NCBI GenBank assembly: GCA_002696685.1
Contig: NZSI01000010.1
Location: 1 to 9,204 of the forward strand
Reading direction: 5' to 3'
DNA length: 9,204 nucleotides
Source: Chloroflexota bacterium
GTDB lineage: Bacteria; Chloroflexota; Dehalococcoidia; SAR202; UBA826
This document shows positions 1 to 6,270 of the stretch, piece by piece. Made by a program: the position numbers and the translations under genes. Each line of letters opens with the position of its first letter. The stretch's first letter is position 1. The notes beneath the pieces were generated by a model. It did no database searches and was not told the DNA's origin. It saw nothing but the letters and a program-made list of their open reading frames with translations.

Positions 1-168
1 ACAATTGGAATATTTCCAACCTTGGTGTATTTCCCGGCTAACCGTTGCCCCGCCTATATGGTCATTCTTTTCAAGGACTACTACATCGAGTCCTGATTTG
101 GCGAGAAAAGCAGCATTAGTGAGGCCATTATGACCTGCTCCTATTACAACTGCATCGTAGGTCTTCAT
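1..168 (-). CDS. FAD/NAD(P)-binding oxidoreductase, phytoene-dehydrogenase type (N-terminal fragment)
   Basis: Only the first 56 residues are inside the window; the gene runs off the left edge. They form a classic dinucleotide-binding Rossmann start: a beta strand ending in G10-A-G12-H-N-G15, a helix, then a second strand ending in the acidic residue E33 that binds the ribose of FAD, followed by the G39-G40 pair. The GAGHNGL form of the glycine motif followed by an IGGAT-like segment is typical of the carotenoid-desaturase/amine-oxidase-like flavoproteins (COG1233), which oxidise or isomerise hydrophobic substrates. The ATG at 168 fits the family N-terminus exactly, although only a weak ribosome site precedes it. 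The gene lies 91 nt downstream of the TonB-dependent receptor gene on the same strand, so the two are probably co-transcribed. The substrate cannot be inferred from this fragment; other FAD oxidoreductase subfamilies are possible. Confidence 0.85.
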   Translation of the reverse strand, partial: MKTYDAVVIGAGHNGLTNAAFLAKSGLDVVVLEKNDHIGGATVSREIHQGWKYSNC

Positions 169-259
169 AAGGGAAGCCGAGCTAGGCTATCAATCTGCTC
201 AAAGGCAATTACCTGGTCCAAGCTCAGAATTTCTAAGGCAATAACTAAACTAGCGAACG

Positions 260-2707
260 CTAATTGTTAAAGTTATACCTAAAGTTCACTCCGATGGTTC
301 TCGGCCAATTAGACGATAGCCTCTGTTGTGCCCAGCGATTGTTGTAAAACAATTCTGCTTCTTCATCAAACAGATTGTCTATATACAAGCTTAAGGTCCA
401 ATCGGCTGTTTCCAATCCTGCTTGTACATCAACTACGCTCCAACTATCTTGAGCCATAACTGGAAACGCGAAACTCGATGATTCGATACCGGCCAGAGAA
501 TTTACAGACTCTCCTGTGTAGCTATAACTAGCCAGAATATAAGGGTTAGCACCGAAGAGCGTCTCCGAAAAACTGTACGTGGCATGCAGACTACCCTTTA
601 GATCTGGCACTATTGGCAGCTCAGTACCTCCTATGACTGGTATTGCCCCAGCCGTTCCCGCAAATAGGGTTTGCGTGGAAGGAATTTCACCATCATTAAT
701 GCCAAGCGTTAGGTCAAATTTCCAATTGTCTGAAGGTGCCCAATTAAGCCAGGCTTCGGCACCGTCTATCTCAGCCTCGGGAAAATTTACAATGCCCAGC
801 GTGTACAGCAACGGCTGAGGATCTTCGGCTTGAACCTGGATGTTATCCCAGGTCATACGATAGAAAGCGAAATTAAGACGAAGTTGGTCATCAAACCACT
901 GGGTTTTGGCACCAATTTCCACATTTTCAATCGTATCAGACTCATATTCAAAGAGCGTTCCGGCAGGATCTTCGAATAGATTACTTGGTGGACCGTAAAC
1001 CGACTGAGGCCGAGCGGAATTTGCGCCGCCCCGACGAAATCCTTCGGAGTAAGTCGCGAATAATAATTGTTCTCCAGCGCGATAACTCAAGTTAACTTTG
1101 GGCACGAATCCCGATTCATCGGATTTGCCCAAATCTCCGGGTGCATAGCAATAGTCCACTGCACAATCAGGAACGCCACCATTTAATCCGATCATCGAAC
1201 CGTTGACCACAACATAATCATTCTCAACGTTATAGTAGCGCCCACCGGCTGTGATGCTAAAGTTTTCCGTGAGATCGACACTCACCTCGCCAAAAATTGC
1301 GCTCTGATCCAGGTCGCTATCATAAGTGCCTGAGTACCAGTTATTCGAGTTAGTTTTACTGATTCCGAAGGCATAGTATCCAGCGTAATTTATATACGCA
1401 AAAGCACCAGTGTCTGAGAAGCCATCTACATTGGCAATAAAAATTTCATCCACTTCTCGATGGCTGTAAAATCCTCCGACTATTGCCGACCAGCGTCCGT
1501 CTGTCGGTGTGGCGTAACGAGCTTCCAGGCTCCAAGAGGTAGTTTCGCGCGCATCATAGTCATTCGATCTGGGATCACCACCAAAGTCATAGATCATCAT
1601 GCTGGCGTAGTAAGGACTGGATCGGAAATAGTCGCCTAGCTGCTGGAAATTTTGCAGATATGCCGTACTGTCAGCGAAATAAGAGCTATCTCTATCAAAA
1701 TAAGAGGCATTCAAAACAAAATTACCAACATCAAGATCACCTTCGAGTGTCAAAGCGGTCTGATACCACTCATCCTCCCACGAATCTTCAGTAAATCTGG
1801 CTTGCTCTCTGGAATCAAATGTAGGGAAAGTACCAGTATCGGCGTACAGTCCTTTGTTTAGGGATGAATCGCCAAACCCGTCCAATTCATAATATTGGTA
1901 GATACCTGATAGATCCAGAGTCCATTGGTCATTAATCCCATAGCGAAACCCAACTCGCCCGCCATACCAAGTGGAGGAATTAACATCGTCGTCAACTTGA
2001 TTTGCATTATTAAAGGTTTGCCCCGGAGACGGTGAAAGAATATTGTCAACGAACCCTGCTTCATCTGCGCGAAACCCCACCATTCGAAGTGCCGCTCTAT
2101 TGTCCAGCAATGGAATATTCACCATGGCACTGGTATCAGTACTGTTTCCACCATCAGTTAACGAAGAGCCGGTAAAATCCACCCAGCCATCTGACGCCGT
2201 CGTATCAGGTTTGTTGGTGATAATACGCAAGGTGCCACATTGAGATGCATCCCCAAATAGGGTTCCTTGAGGACCTGCGAGCGCTTCGACCCGCTGAATA
2301 TCGATTAAACGGGGGTCGGGGTTATAGCCAGCAGACGTAATGGGCTGCTCGTCTAAATAAACAGAAGTTGTTGCAGAATCACTAAATGATAAGCCTTGGG
2401 CCGCACATCCCCGCATAATCACCGAATTAGCTCCAGGTTGGCGCTCACTTAAGGAAATATTTGGAATTTGACCCACATAGTCAGAGAAGTTCTTCAGGCG
2501 TAATAATGTTAAATCTTCATTGGTTATTGCTGTTACCGAGAGAGGAGTATCCTGAAGATTAAGCTCACGTTTTGTGGAGGTGATAATTATCTCTTCGAGA
2601 CGATTCTCTTGCGCTTGCGCTGCCGTAGCACTTGTTAACGCGGCCGAAATCGCAATACAGAGCGAGCGTTTGCGATAAAGGGAATTCAACTCATTTTCGG
2701 TGGGCAT
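260..2707 (-). CDS. TonB-dependent outer-membrane receptor
   Basis: The 815-residue product is an outer-membrane gated channel that imports a scarce ligand with energy from TonB-ExbB-ExbD. A signal peptide (residues 1-32: YRKR, a hydrophobic stretch, then AQA before the likely cut) is followed by a TonB-box-like EEIIITSTKRE at 38-48. The plug domain spans about 50-167 and includes DIQRVEALAGPQGTLFG at 136-152 and RIITNKP at 161-167. The rest is the beta-barrel, with the typical FATYSEGFRRGG segment at 550-561 and an amphipathic last strand, GVNFRYNF (806-813), that would serve the BAM complex. Length and layout match the large iron-complex/general receptor group common in marine gammaproteobacteria. 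Odd points are plug cysteines C101 and C157, the latter in the place of a usual glycine, and a loop pair C515/C520. The ligand is unknown: iron-siderophore, vitamin, glycan or lipid are all possible. An FAD oxidoreductase gene follows downstream. Confidence 0.95.
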   Translation of the reverse strand: MPTENELNSLYRKRSLCIAISAALTSATAAQAQENRLEEIIITSTKRELNLQDTPLSVTAITNEDLTLLRLKNFSDYVGQIPNISLSERQPGANSVIMRGCAAQGLSFSDSATTSVYLDEQPITSAGYNPDPRLIDIQRVEALAGPQGTLFGDASQCGTLRIITNKPDTTASDGWVDFTGSSLTDGGNSTDTSAMVNIPLLDNRAALRMVGFRADEAGFVDNILSPSPGQTFNNANQVDDDVNSSTWYGGRVGFRYGINDQWTLDLSGIYQYYELDGFGDSSLNKGLYADTGTFPTFDSREQARFTEDSWEDEWYQTALTLEGDLDVGNFVLNASYFDRDSSYFADSTAYLQNFQQLGDYFRSSPYYASMMIYDFGGDPRSNDYDARETTSWSLEARYATPTDGRWSAIVGGFYSHREVDEIFIANVDGFSDTGAFAYINYAGYYAFGISKTNSNNWYSGTYDSDLDQSAIFGEVSVDLTENFSITAGGRYYNVENDYVVVNGSMIGLNGGVPDCAVDYCYAPGDLGKSDESGFVPKVNLSYRAGEQLLFATYSEGFRRGGANSARPQSVYGPPSNLFEDPAGTLFEYESDTIENVEIGAKTQWFDDQLRLNFAFYRMTWDNIQVQAEDPQPLLYTLGIVNFPEAEIDGAEAWLNWAPSDNWKFDLTLGINDGEIPSTQTLFAGTAGAIPVIGGTELPIVPDLKGSLHATYSFSETLFGANPYILASYSYTGESVNSLAGIESSSFAFPVMAQDSWSVVDVQAGLETADWTLSLYIDNLFDEEAELFYNNRWAQQRLSSNWPRTIGVNFRYNFNN

Positions 2708-2711
2708 AGCG

Positions 2712-2718
2712 CTCTCCT
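2712..2718 (-). promoter_or_regulatory. Ribosome binding site of the TonB receptor gene
   Basis: Read on the minus strand this is AGGAGAG, ending 4 nt before the ATG at 2707 (the AGGAG core lies 6 nt before it). It is a strong Shine-Dalgarno match and supports the chosen start. Confidence 0.75.
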
Positions 2719-2829
2719 GAACTTTTTGACGCCTTTGATGATCCTGATCTTCAACCTATCGGAATGTGGCTCTGCCTATAGGCTAGCAATCAGATGCAAT
2801 GTACTCGAAATCTTGCCAAATTGCGATAT

Positions 2830-2858
2830 TTAAGACTGAATCTAAGCGCAGATATTTT
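2830..2858 (+). promoter_or_regulatory. Candidate sigma-70 promoter for the propeller-like gene
   Basis: TTAAGA at 2830-2835 (4 of 6 matches to TTGACA) and TATTTT at 2853-2858 (4 of 6 to TATAAT) are spaced by 17 nt. A transcript would start near 2865 and carry a leader of about 30 nt. A competing candidate is TTGTAC at 2857-2862 with TATGTT at 2879-2884 (16-nt spacer), which would give an almost leaderless message. Both are eye-matched only. Confidence 0.25.
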
Positions 2859-2895
2859 GTACACTACGCAGAATTTACTATGTTGAACAGATTTG

Positions 2896-3828
2896 ATGAC
2901 AACATTAATTGCAACATCGGTGGTTCGCGGTAGCATTCAGGGCGAAAGCCACGGGGGAGTATATTTGCTGGACATAACAAATCAGCGATCACGCCAGGTT
3001 GTCGATTGGAATACCATGGATATTGAATGGCAAGGACGGGGATGGGATCGGGGGCTCCGCGGGATTGCCTTTGATGATGATAGAATATTCATCGCAGCTA
3101 GCGATGAGCTGTTCGAATATGACCCTCAGTTTACGCTCATTGCCTCCTATAAAAACCCCTATTTGAAACATTGTCACGAAATCTATCGTTACAAACGAAG
3201 ATTATTTCTGACGTCTACCGGGTTCGATGCCATTCTAGGATTCGACCTCGATAAAAATCGTTTCAGCTGGGGTTTAAGCATTTCAAAAGATTTAGAAGGC
3301 TTGCGCGGACAGCCTTTTCATCCCGAGAAAGATGTAGGCCCGCCTGCAAAAAATATCTTTCACCTCAACAGCGTATTTTGTAACAGCTCCTCAATGTACT
3401 TTAGCGGACTTCATAGTGGAGGTTTATTCGCTTATTCAGGCCGCCATATTAAATTAACTGCTTCTCTCCCCGAAGGAACGCACAATGCCCGTCCTCATAA
3501 AAATGGAATTCTTTATAACGACACCGGAAATAACACTGTACGATTTATTTCACGAGACGGAGACCAGAGAACCTTCGCTGTCCCTCAATTTGATTCTGAG
3601 CTACTGACCAATACTGACCAAGATGATTCTAAAACAGCTCGTCAAGCGTTCGGGCGGGGTTTATGCAGTATTTCTGATGATCTCATTGCTGCTGGCTCGT
3701 CGCCCTCGACCGTTAGTCTGCATCGCTTCGATTCACCGGATTCAGCTGTATACTTAAATTTGACCATGGACATCAGAAATGCGATTCATGGACTCGAAGT
3801 ATGGCCATTTGATCCACTTAAAGCTTAA
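2896..3828 (+). CDS. Uncharacterised beta-propeller-like protein
   Basis: The product is 310 residues with no signal peptide or membrane segment, so probably cytoplasmic. The sequence has repeated blade-like units of about 45-60 residues in which short beta strands end in an aromatic or aspartate: GVYLLDI (21-27), RIFIAASDELFEYDP (63-77), RLFLTSTGFDAILGFDLD (102-119), MYFSGLHSGGLFAYSG (167-182), GILYNDTGNNTVRFISRDG (204-222) and LIAAGSSPSTVSLHRFD (263-279). This resembles NHL/YncE/SMP-30-like propellers and, in the HEIYRYKRRLFLTSTGFDAIL and C-terminal HGLEVWPF segments, conserved hypothetical proteins of the DUF4915/TIGR03032 kind; that last link is from memory and uncertain. Histidines at 92, 94, 156, 173, 196 and 201 lie in or near conserved-looking loops and could bind metal or substrate. 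The start is ATG 2896; a TTG directly before it at 2893 is the only in-frame alternative before an upstream stop. No good ribosome site is visible. The gene converges on the TPR-sulfotransferase gene, with 7 nt between stops. Confidence 0.8.
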   Translation: MTTLIATSVVRGSIQGESHGGVYLLDITNQRSRQVVDWNTMDIEWQGRGWDRGLRGIAFDDDRIFIAASDELFEYDPQFTLIASYKNPYLKHCHEIYRYKRRLFLTSTGFDAILGFDLDKNRFSWGLSISKDLEGLRGQPFHPEKDVGPPAKNIFHLNSVFCNSSSMYFSGLHSGGLFAYSGRHIKLTASLPEGTHNARPHKNGILYNDTGNNTVRFISRDGDQRTFAVPQFDSELLTNTDQDDSKTARQAFGRGLCSISDDLIAAGSSPSTVSLHRFDSPDSAVYLNLTMDIRNAIHGLEVWPFDPLKA

Positions 3829-3835
3829 CTAAATT

Positions 3836-5860
3836 TCAAGAGTCCCGATTTATGTGTTCGTATTGTTTATACCGCGAAAGTATCGGTTCCAGAATTTCAG
3901 TCAACTCCCCTAGCTTATCTTCGTAATTACGCCAAAAATGTACAGATTTTCTATACACTGGTTGACGTACCTGCTCTGAACTTGCGGTTCTCACTGGCCT
4001 GTCAGTTTTGTAAAAATTAAGACAGGAATCCTCCCAAGGAAGTTCGCAATATTTGAGTAGATCGCGGACCTGTTGTTCAAAATCCGTTACCATCGCCTCA
4101 TATTGCACCGTATGCACGCGCCCAGGAAGCACCTCATTCCAATGATCCATCATCCTCTGATATTGAAGATAATATTCGCCTATATCTGTCAGGTCATAAA
4201 CAAAAGTTTGTCCCTTTGCAAATAACTGCCTGTAACAACTGAGAGTTGAATCTAGAGGATAGCGGCGCACGTCTATTATCTTGGCGTTAGGCAAAATGGA
4301 ATTGATTAATCCAATGGAAGGGAAATTGTTCGGATTTTTGTCGATGAATATTGGCCGATCTGTCTCCCTGTGAAATTTTGCGCGGTCTAAATAATTTTGA
4401 CCTAACGCTTGAAGATGTGTCGTCTCCAACTCCCGCATCGCCTGAGGATAATTCACTCCATCCGCTCTATTCCGATTTAGGGAAGTGGCGACTCTTCCTA
4501 AATACGGCAGCTCTGCAGTCCCTTCAACCATGCTATGGCTCGCTAGTATTTGCTCAACTAGCGTGGACCCCGACCTAGGCAACCCAACAACAAAAATGGG
4601 AGATGAATCTTGATTCCCTTCTTCTTTGCTGTTTTGTATAAACTCCTTACTAAAAACTTGAATCAGGCCGTCGTTGGTTACTTCTGTTTGCACCGGATCA
4701 TAGTGCTCAAGGCTACGCTGAATCTTATTGCCTTTTTCATAATAATCCCAGGCTTCTCCAAACTTGCCTTCATCTTCCTTGGCTTTGGCCAAGGCAAAGA
4801 GAAAATTTACTCGTGACTGGTCACTAAGATCATCGCTATTGCCTATGGTAGCTTCCATTATTTCAATGTCTTTTCCAGACAATTTATACGTTTTTAAATT
4901 TGCTAAGCTCCAATACACTTCCCCATTATCCGGTTTCAATCGAATGCAATCCCGATATGCGTCAATGGCTTCTTGCTGTTGCCCGAGAGTCTTCAGTGTG
5001 TGCCCGAGCCCCAATAGAGCGCTTGGATGTTTAGGTTGAAGTTTAAGGGTGTGCCTGTACGCTTTTAAAGCACTGGTTGTTTTGCCAGACAAGGACAGAA
5101 TTGATCCAAGCAAGAAGTGAGGTTTTGGGCTTTTAGGCTGCAGAGCCGCTGTTTTCGCGAAACATTCAATTGCTTCACTGTAGCGATGCTGTTCCTGTAG
5201 AAGCATTCCCAGGTCCAAATGAGCGAGAGCGAAGTCTGGTGCTAGAGATATCGTTCGTCGGAATAGTGACTCTGCCTCTTCAGTAAATGACTGGCTAGCA
5301 GCAATGCCTGCAAGCATTCGCATAGCATCCACATTTTTAGGATTCTCGCGCAATAGCTCACGATATAATTTTTCTGCTTCTTTATGCCGCCCGGCTTTAT
5401 GATGTTCTGCTGCAAGTGCCAGTTTCTTCCTCTCAGGATCCAATGCAAAAGATTTTTCAAATGCGTCATCAGACTCACTGCCTTTCCCGATATTTGCGTA
5501 AGCACGTCCGAGAGTAAAATATGTTTTTACTGATTTAGGATCCAGACGCGCAGCTTTCTCCAGTATTTCTACAGCTTCTTCTGATCTTCCCGTCTCCAAA
5601 AGCAGGAACCCTAAGTCTTCATGTGGCTTAGCGAAAGTTGGTGCAAGCTCTATCGAGCGCCGCAAATATTTTTCAGCTTCTTCTGGTTCCCGTGTTTTTA
5701 ACAACACGGCTCCCAACAAAGCTGTTAGAGAAACATCCCCTGGATTTGCGGCAATCGCTTTACGACAAACCTCTGTTGCTGCCGACAGACTACCTCCATT
5801 GATTAGATTAATAGCTTCATTAAAAAGCGCTTTTGAATCTAAAGATTTATTATTTTCCAT
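3836..5860 (-). CDS. TPR-repeat sulfotransferase fusion protein
   Basis: The 674-residue product joins a protein-binding scaffold to an enzyme. Residues about 9-312 hold nine tetratricopeptide repeats: the closing NP/AP/DP/QP/KP pairs fall at 39, 73, 107, 141, 173, 207, 241, 275 and 309, i.e. every 34 residues with one 32-residue step. A helical linker follows, then a sulfotransferase domain at about 420-665 (Sulfotransfer_3-like). The phosphosulfate-binding loop GLPRSGSTLVEQIL is at 426-439 and the 3'-phosphate-binding part IIDVRRYPLDSTLSCYRQ at 528-545; the VRQPVYRKSVHFWRNYE segment at 631-647 is a family hallmark. It should transfer sulfate from PAPS to a hydroxyl or amine of a glycan, lipid, peptide or metabolite; the acceptor is unknown. 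No signal peptide is seen, so it is cytoplasmic. ATG 5860 gives a normal TPR start, but the ribosome site is weak. No PAPS-synthesis genes lie in the window. Confidence 0.92.
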   Translation of the reverse strand: MENNKSLDSKALFNEAINLINGGSLSAATEVCRKAIAANPGDVSLTALLGAVLLKTREPEEAEKYLRRSIELAPTFAKPHEDLGFLLLETGRSEEAVEILEKAARLDPKSVKTYFTLGRAYANIGKGSESDDAFEKSFALDPERKKLALAAEHHKAGRHKEAEKLYRELLRENPKNVDAMRMLAGIAASQSFTEEAESLFRRTISLAPDFALAHLDLGMLLQEQHRYSEAIECFAKTAALQPKSPKPHFLLGSILSLSGKTTSALKAYRHTLKLQPKHPSALLGLGHTLKTLGQQQEAIDAYRDCIRLKPDNGEVYWSLANLKTYKLSGKDIEIMEATIGNSDDLSDQSRVNFLFALAKAKEDEGKFGEAWDYYEKGNKIQRSLEHYDPVQTEVTNDGLIQVFSKEFIQNSKEEGNQDSSPIFVVGLPRSGSTLVEQILASHSMVEGTAELPYLGRVATSLNRNRADGVNYPQAMRELETTHLQALGQNYLDRAKFHRETDRPIFIDKNPNNFPSIGLINSILPNAKIIDVRRYPLDSTLSCYRQLFAKGQTFVYDLTDIGEYYLQYQRMMDHWNEVLPGRVHTVQYEAMVTDFEQQVRDLLKYCELPWEDSCLNFYKTDRPVRTASSEQVRQPVYRKSVHFWRNYEDKLGELTEILEPILSRYKQYEHINRDS

Positions 5861-5938
5861 TTAGTGTACTGTCTTAACCTTCGTTTTGACTTGCAGAGCG
5901 CCCTTACTTTTATTCTGCTGAAATCATTGTAATTATTC

Positions 5939-6034
5939 ACCCGTACTGGCTTCCAGCGGTCATCCCTCGGGTTCTTATCGGTGGTGCGTAACCACTTATT
6001 GTGAGTCCAGCAAATGAAAAATTGCAAGCGTCAC
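5939..6034. other. Cluster of three potential RNA hairpins
   Basis: Hairpin 1: ACCCG (5939-5943) pairs with CGGGT (5968-5972), enclosing CTGG (5946-5949) paired with CCAG (5953-5956). Hairpin 2: GTGGT (5981-5985) pairs with ACCAC (5991-5995) around a 5-nt loop. Hairpin 3: GTGA (6001-6004) pairs with TCAC (6031-6034), enclosing GCAA (6010-6013) paired with TTGC (6022-6025). All stems are perfect but short. On the minus strand this would be the 5' leader of the sulfotransferase gene, ending about 80 nt before its start; on the plus strand it would lie over 230 nt upstream of the transporter. It could be a cis-regulatory leader, a small RNA, a remnant of a repeat element, or chance. I could not match it to any named RNA class. 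Confidence 0.3.
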
Positions 6035-6184
6035 TGATAGCGAAATCGAAACAATACTATCTCTATATTTTTTCAATCAACAACCTTAGAAATCAAACTC
6101 GAAGAATGTAGAAAATGTTATATCGGTGCTATGTTAGTCATTTCCCGATTTAACACTGATAGAAGTTTTAATAGTCCTGATATG

Positions 6185-6190
6185 TTGACA
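6185..6190 (+). promoter_or_regulatory. Candidate -35 hexamer of the transporter-hydrolase operon
   Basis: TTGACA is a perfect consensus -35 hexamer located 80 nt upstream of the transporter start. A -10 hexamer at the ideal distance is not convincing; TAACAA and AACAAT lie 12-13 nt downstream, which is too close. The promoter is therefore only tentative, or may be activator-dependent. Confidence 0.3.
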
Positions 6191-6194
6191 CACT

Positions 6195-6208
6195 TTGTTA
6201 AATAACAA
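6195..6208. promoter_or_regulatory. Inverted repeat, possible operator
   Basis: TTGTTA and TAACAA form a perfect 6+6 inverted repeat with a 2-nt centre, placed immediately downstream of the TTGACA hexamer. That is a usual place for a repressor site controlling the transporter-hydrolase operon. The AT-rich composition makes a chance match possible, and no regulator gene is in the window. Confidence 0.3.
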
Positions 6209-6261
6209 TTCGCCAGCACTTGGTAGTAAGTGAATAACCTCATCAACAAATCTAGATCATT

Positions 6262-6266
6262 AGAGG
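6262..6266 (+). promoter_or_regulatory. Ribosome binding site of the transporter gene
   Basis: AGAGG lies 4 nt upstream of the ATG at 6271. It is slightly close but supports this start, which also gives a short hydrophilic N-terminus before the first membrane helix, as expected for the family. Confidence 0.55.
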
Positions 6267-6270
6267 CCAA

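Larger units (their letters stand above)
2708..2895. promoter_or_regulatory. Divergent intergenic control region
   Basis: These 188 nt separate the minus-strand TonB receptor gene from the plus-strand propeller-like gene, so both promoters must lie here. A perfect 10-nt palindrome, GCCTATAGGC, sits at 2774-2783, about 70 nt upstream of the receptor start, and could be an operator; it is short and may be chance. I see no convincing sigma-70 promoter for the receptor. Two weak candidates for the plus strand are listed separately. No Fur-box-like sequence was recognised by eye. Confidence 0.5.
5861..6270. other. 410-nt gene-free region between divergent genes
   Basis: This region separates the minus-strand TPR-sulfotransferase gene from the plus-strand transporter gene and must hold promoters for both. 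Its part nearest the sulfotransferase (5939-6034) has three consecutive potential hairpins, listed separately. The transporter-proximal half is AT-rich and contains a TTGACA hexamer (6185-6190) and an inverted repeat (6195-6208). A minus-strand open frame across 5839-6027 has only a TTG start, no internal ATG and an unusual composition; I do not regard it as a gene. I see no tRNA, known riboswitch consensus or mobile-element end. Confidence 0.6.

Noticed and set aside
579..2243. Open frames on both strands inside the TonB receptor gene
   Set aside because: They are shadows of a gene whose signal peptide, plug and barrel are all evident.
4351..5039. Plus-strand open frames inside the TPR-sulfotransferase gene
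   Set aside because: They lie antisense to a well-supported coding region with recognisable repeats and motifs, and their translations resemble no protein.
5939..5995. Match to a known riboswitch, group II intron domain V or attC site
   Set aside because: I compared from memory the glutamine, SAM, SAH, glycine, cobalamin, c-di-GMP and guanidine riboswitch cores, the domain V consensus and attC core sites; none fits.
5839..6027. Minus-strand open frame of 62 codons upstream of and overlapping the TPR-sulfotransferase start
   Set aside because: It starts only at a TTG, contains no ATG, has no ribosome site and has an odd arginine- and tryptophan-rich composition. It overlies the hairpin cluster, which explains its atypical sequence better.
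6032..6050. CTGATAG...CGAAA resembling a hammerhead ribozyme core
   Set aside because: The essential CTGATGA core is not present and no three-stem junction can be drawn.
6032..6162. Direct repeat CACTGATAG at 6032-6040 and 6154-6162
   Set aside because: A 9-nt repeat within 410 nt is reasonably likely by chance, and nothing else flanks it symmetrically.
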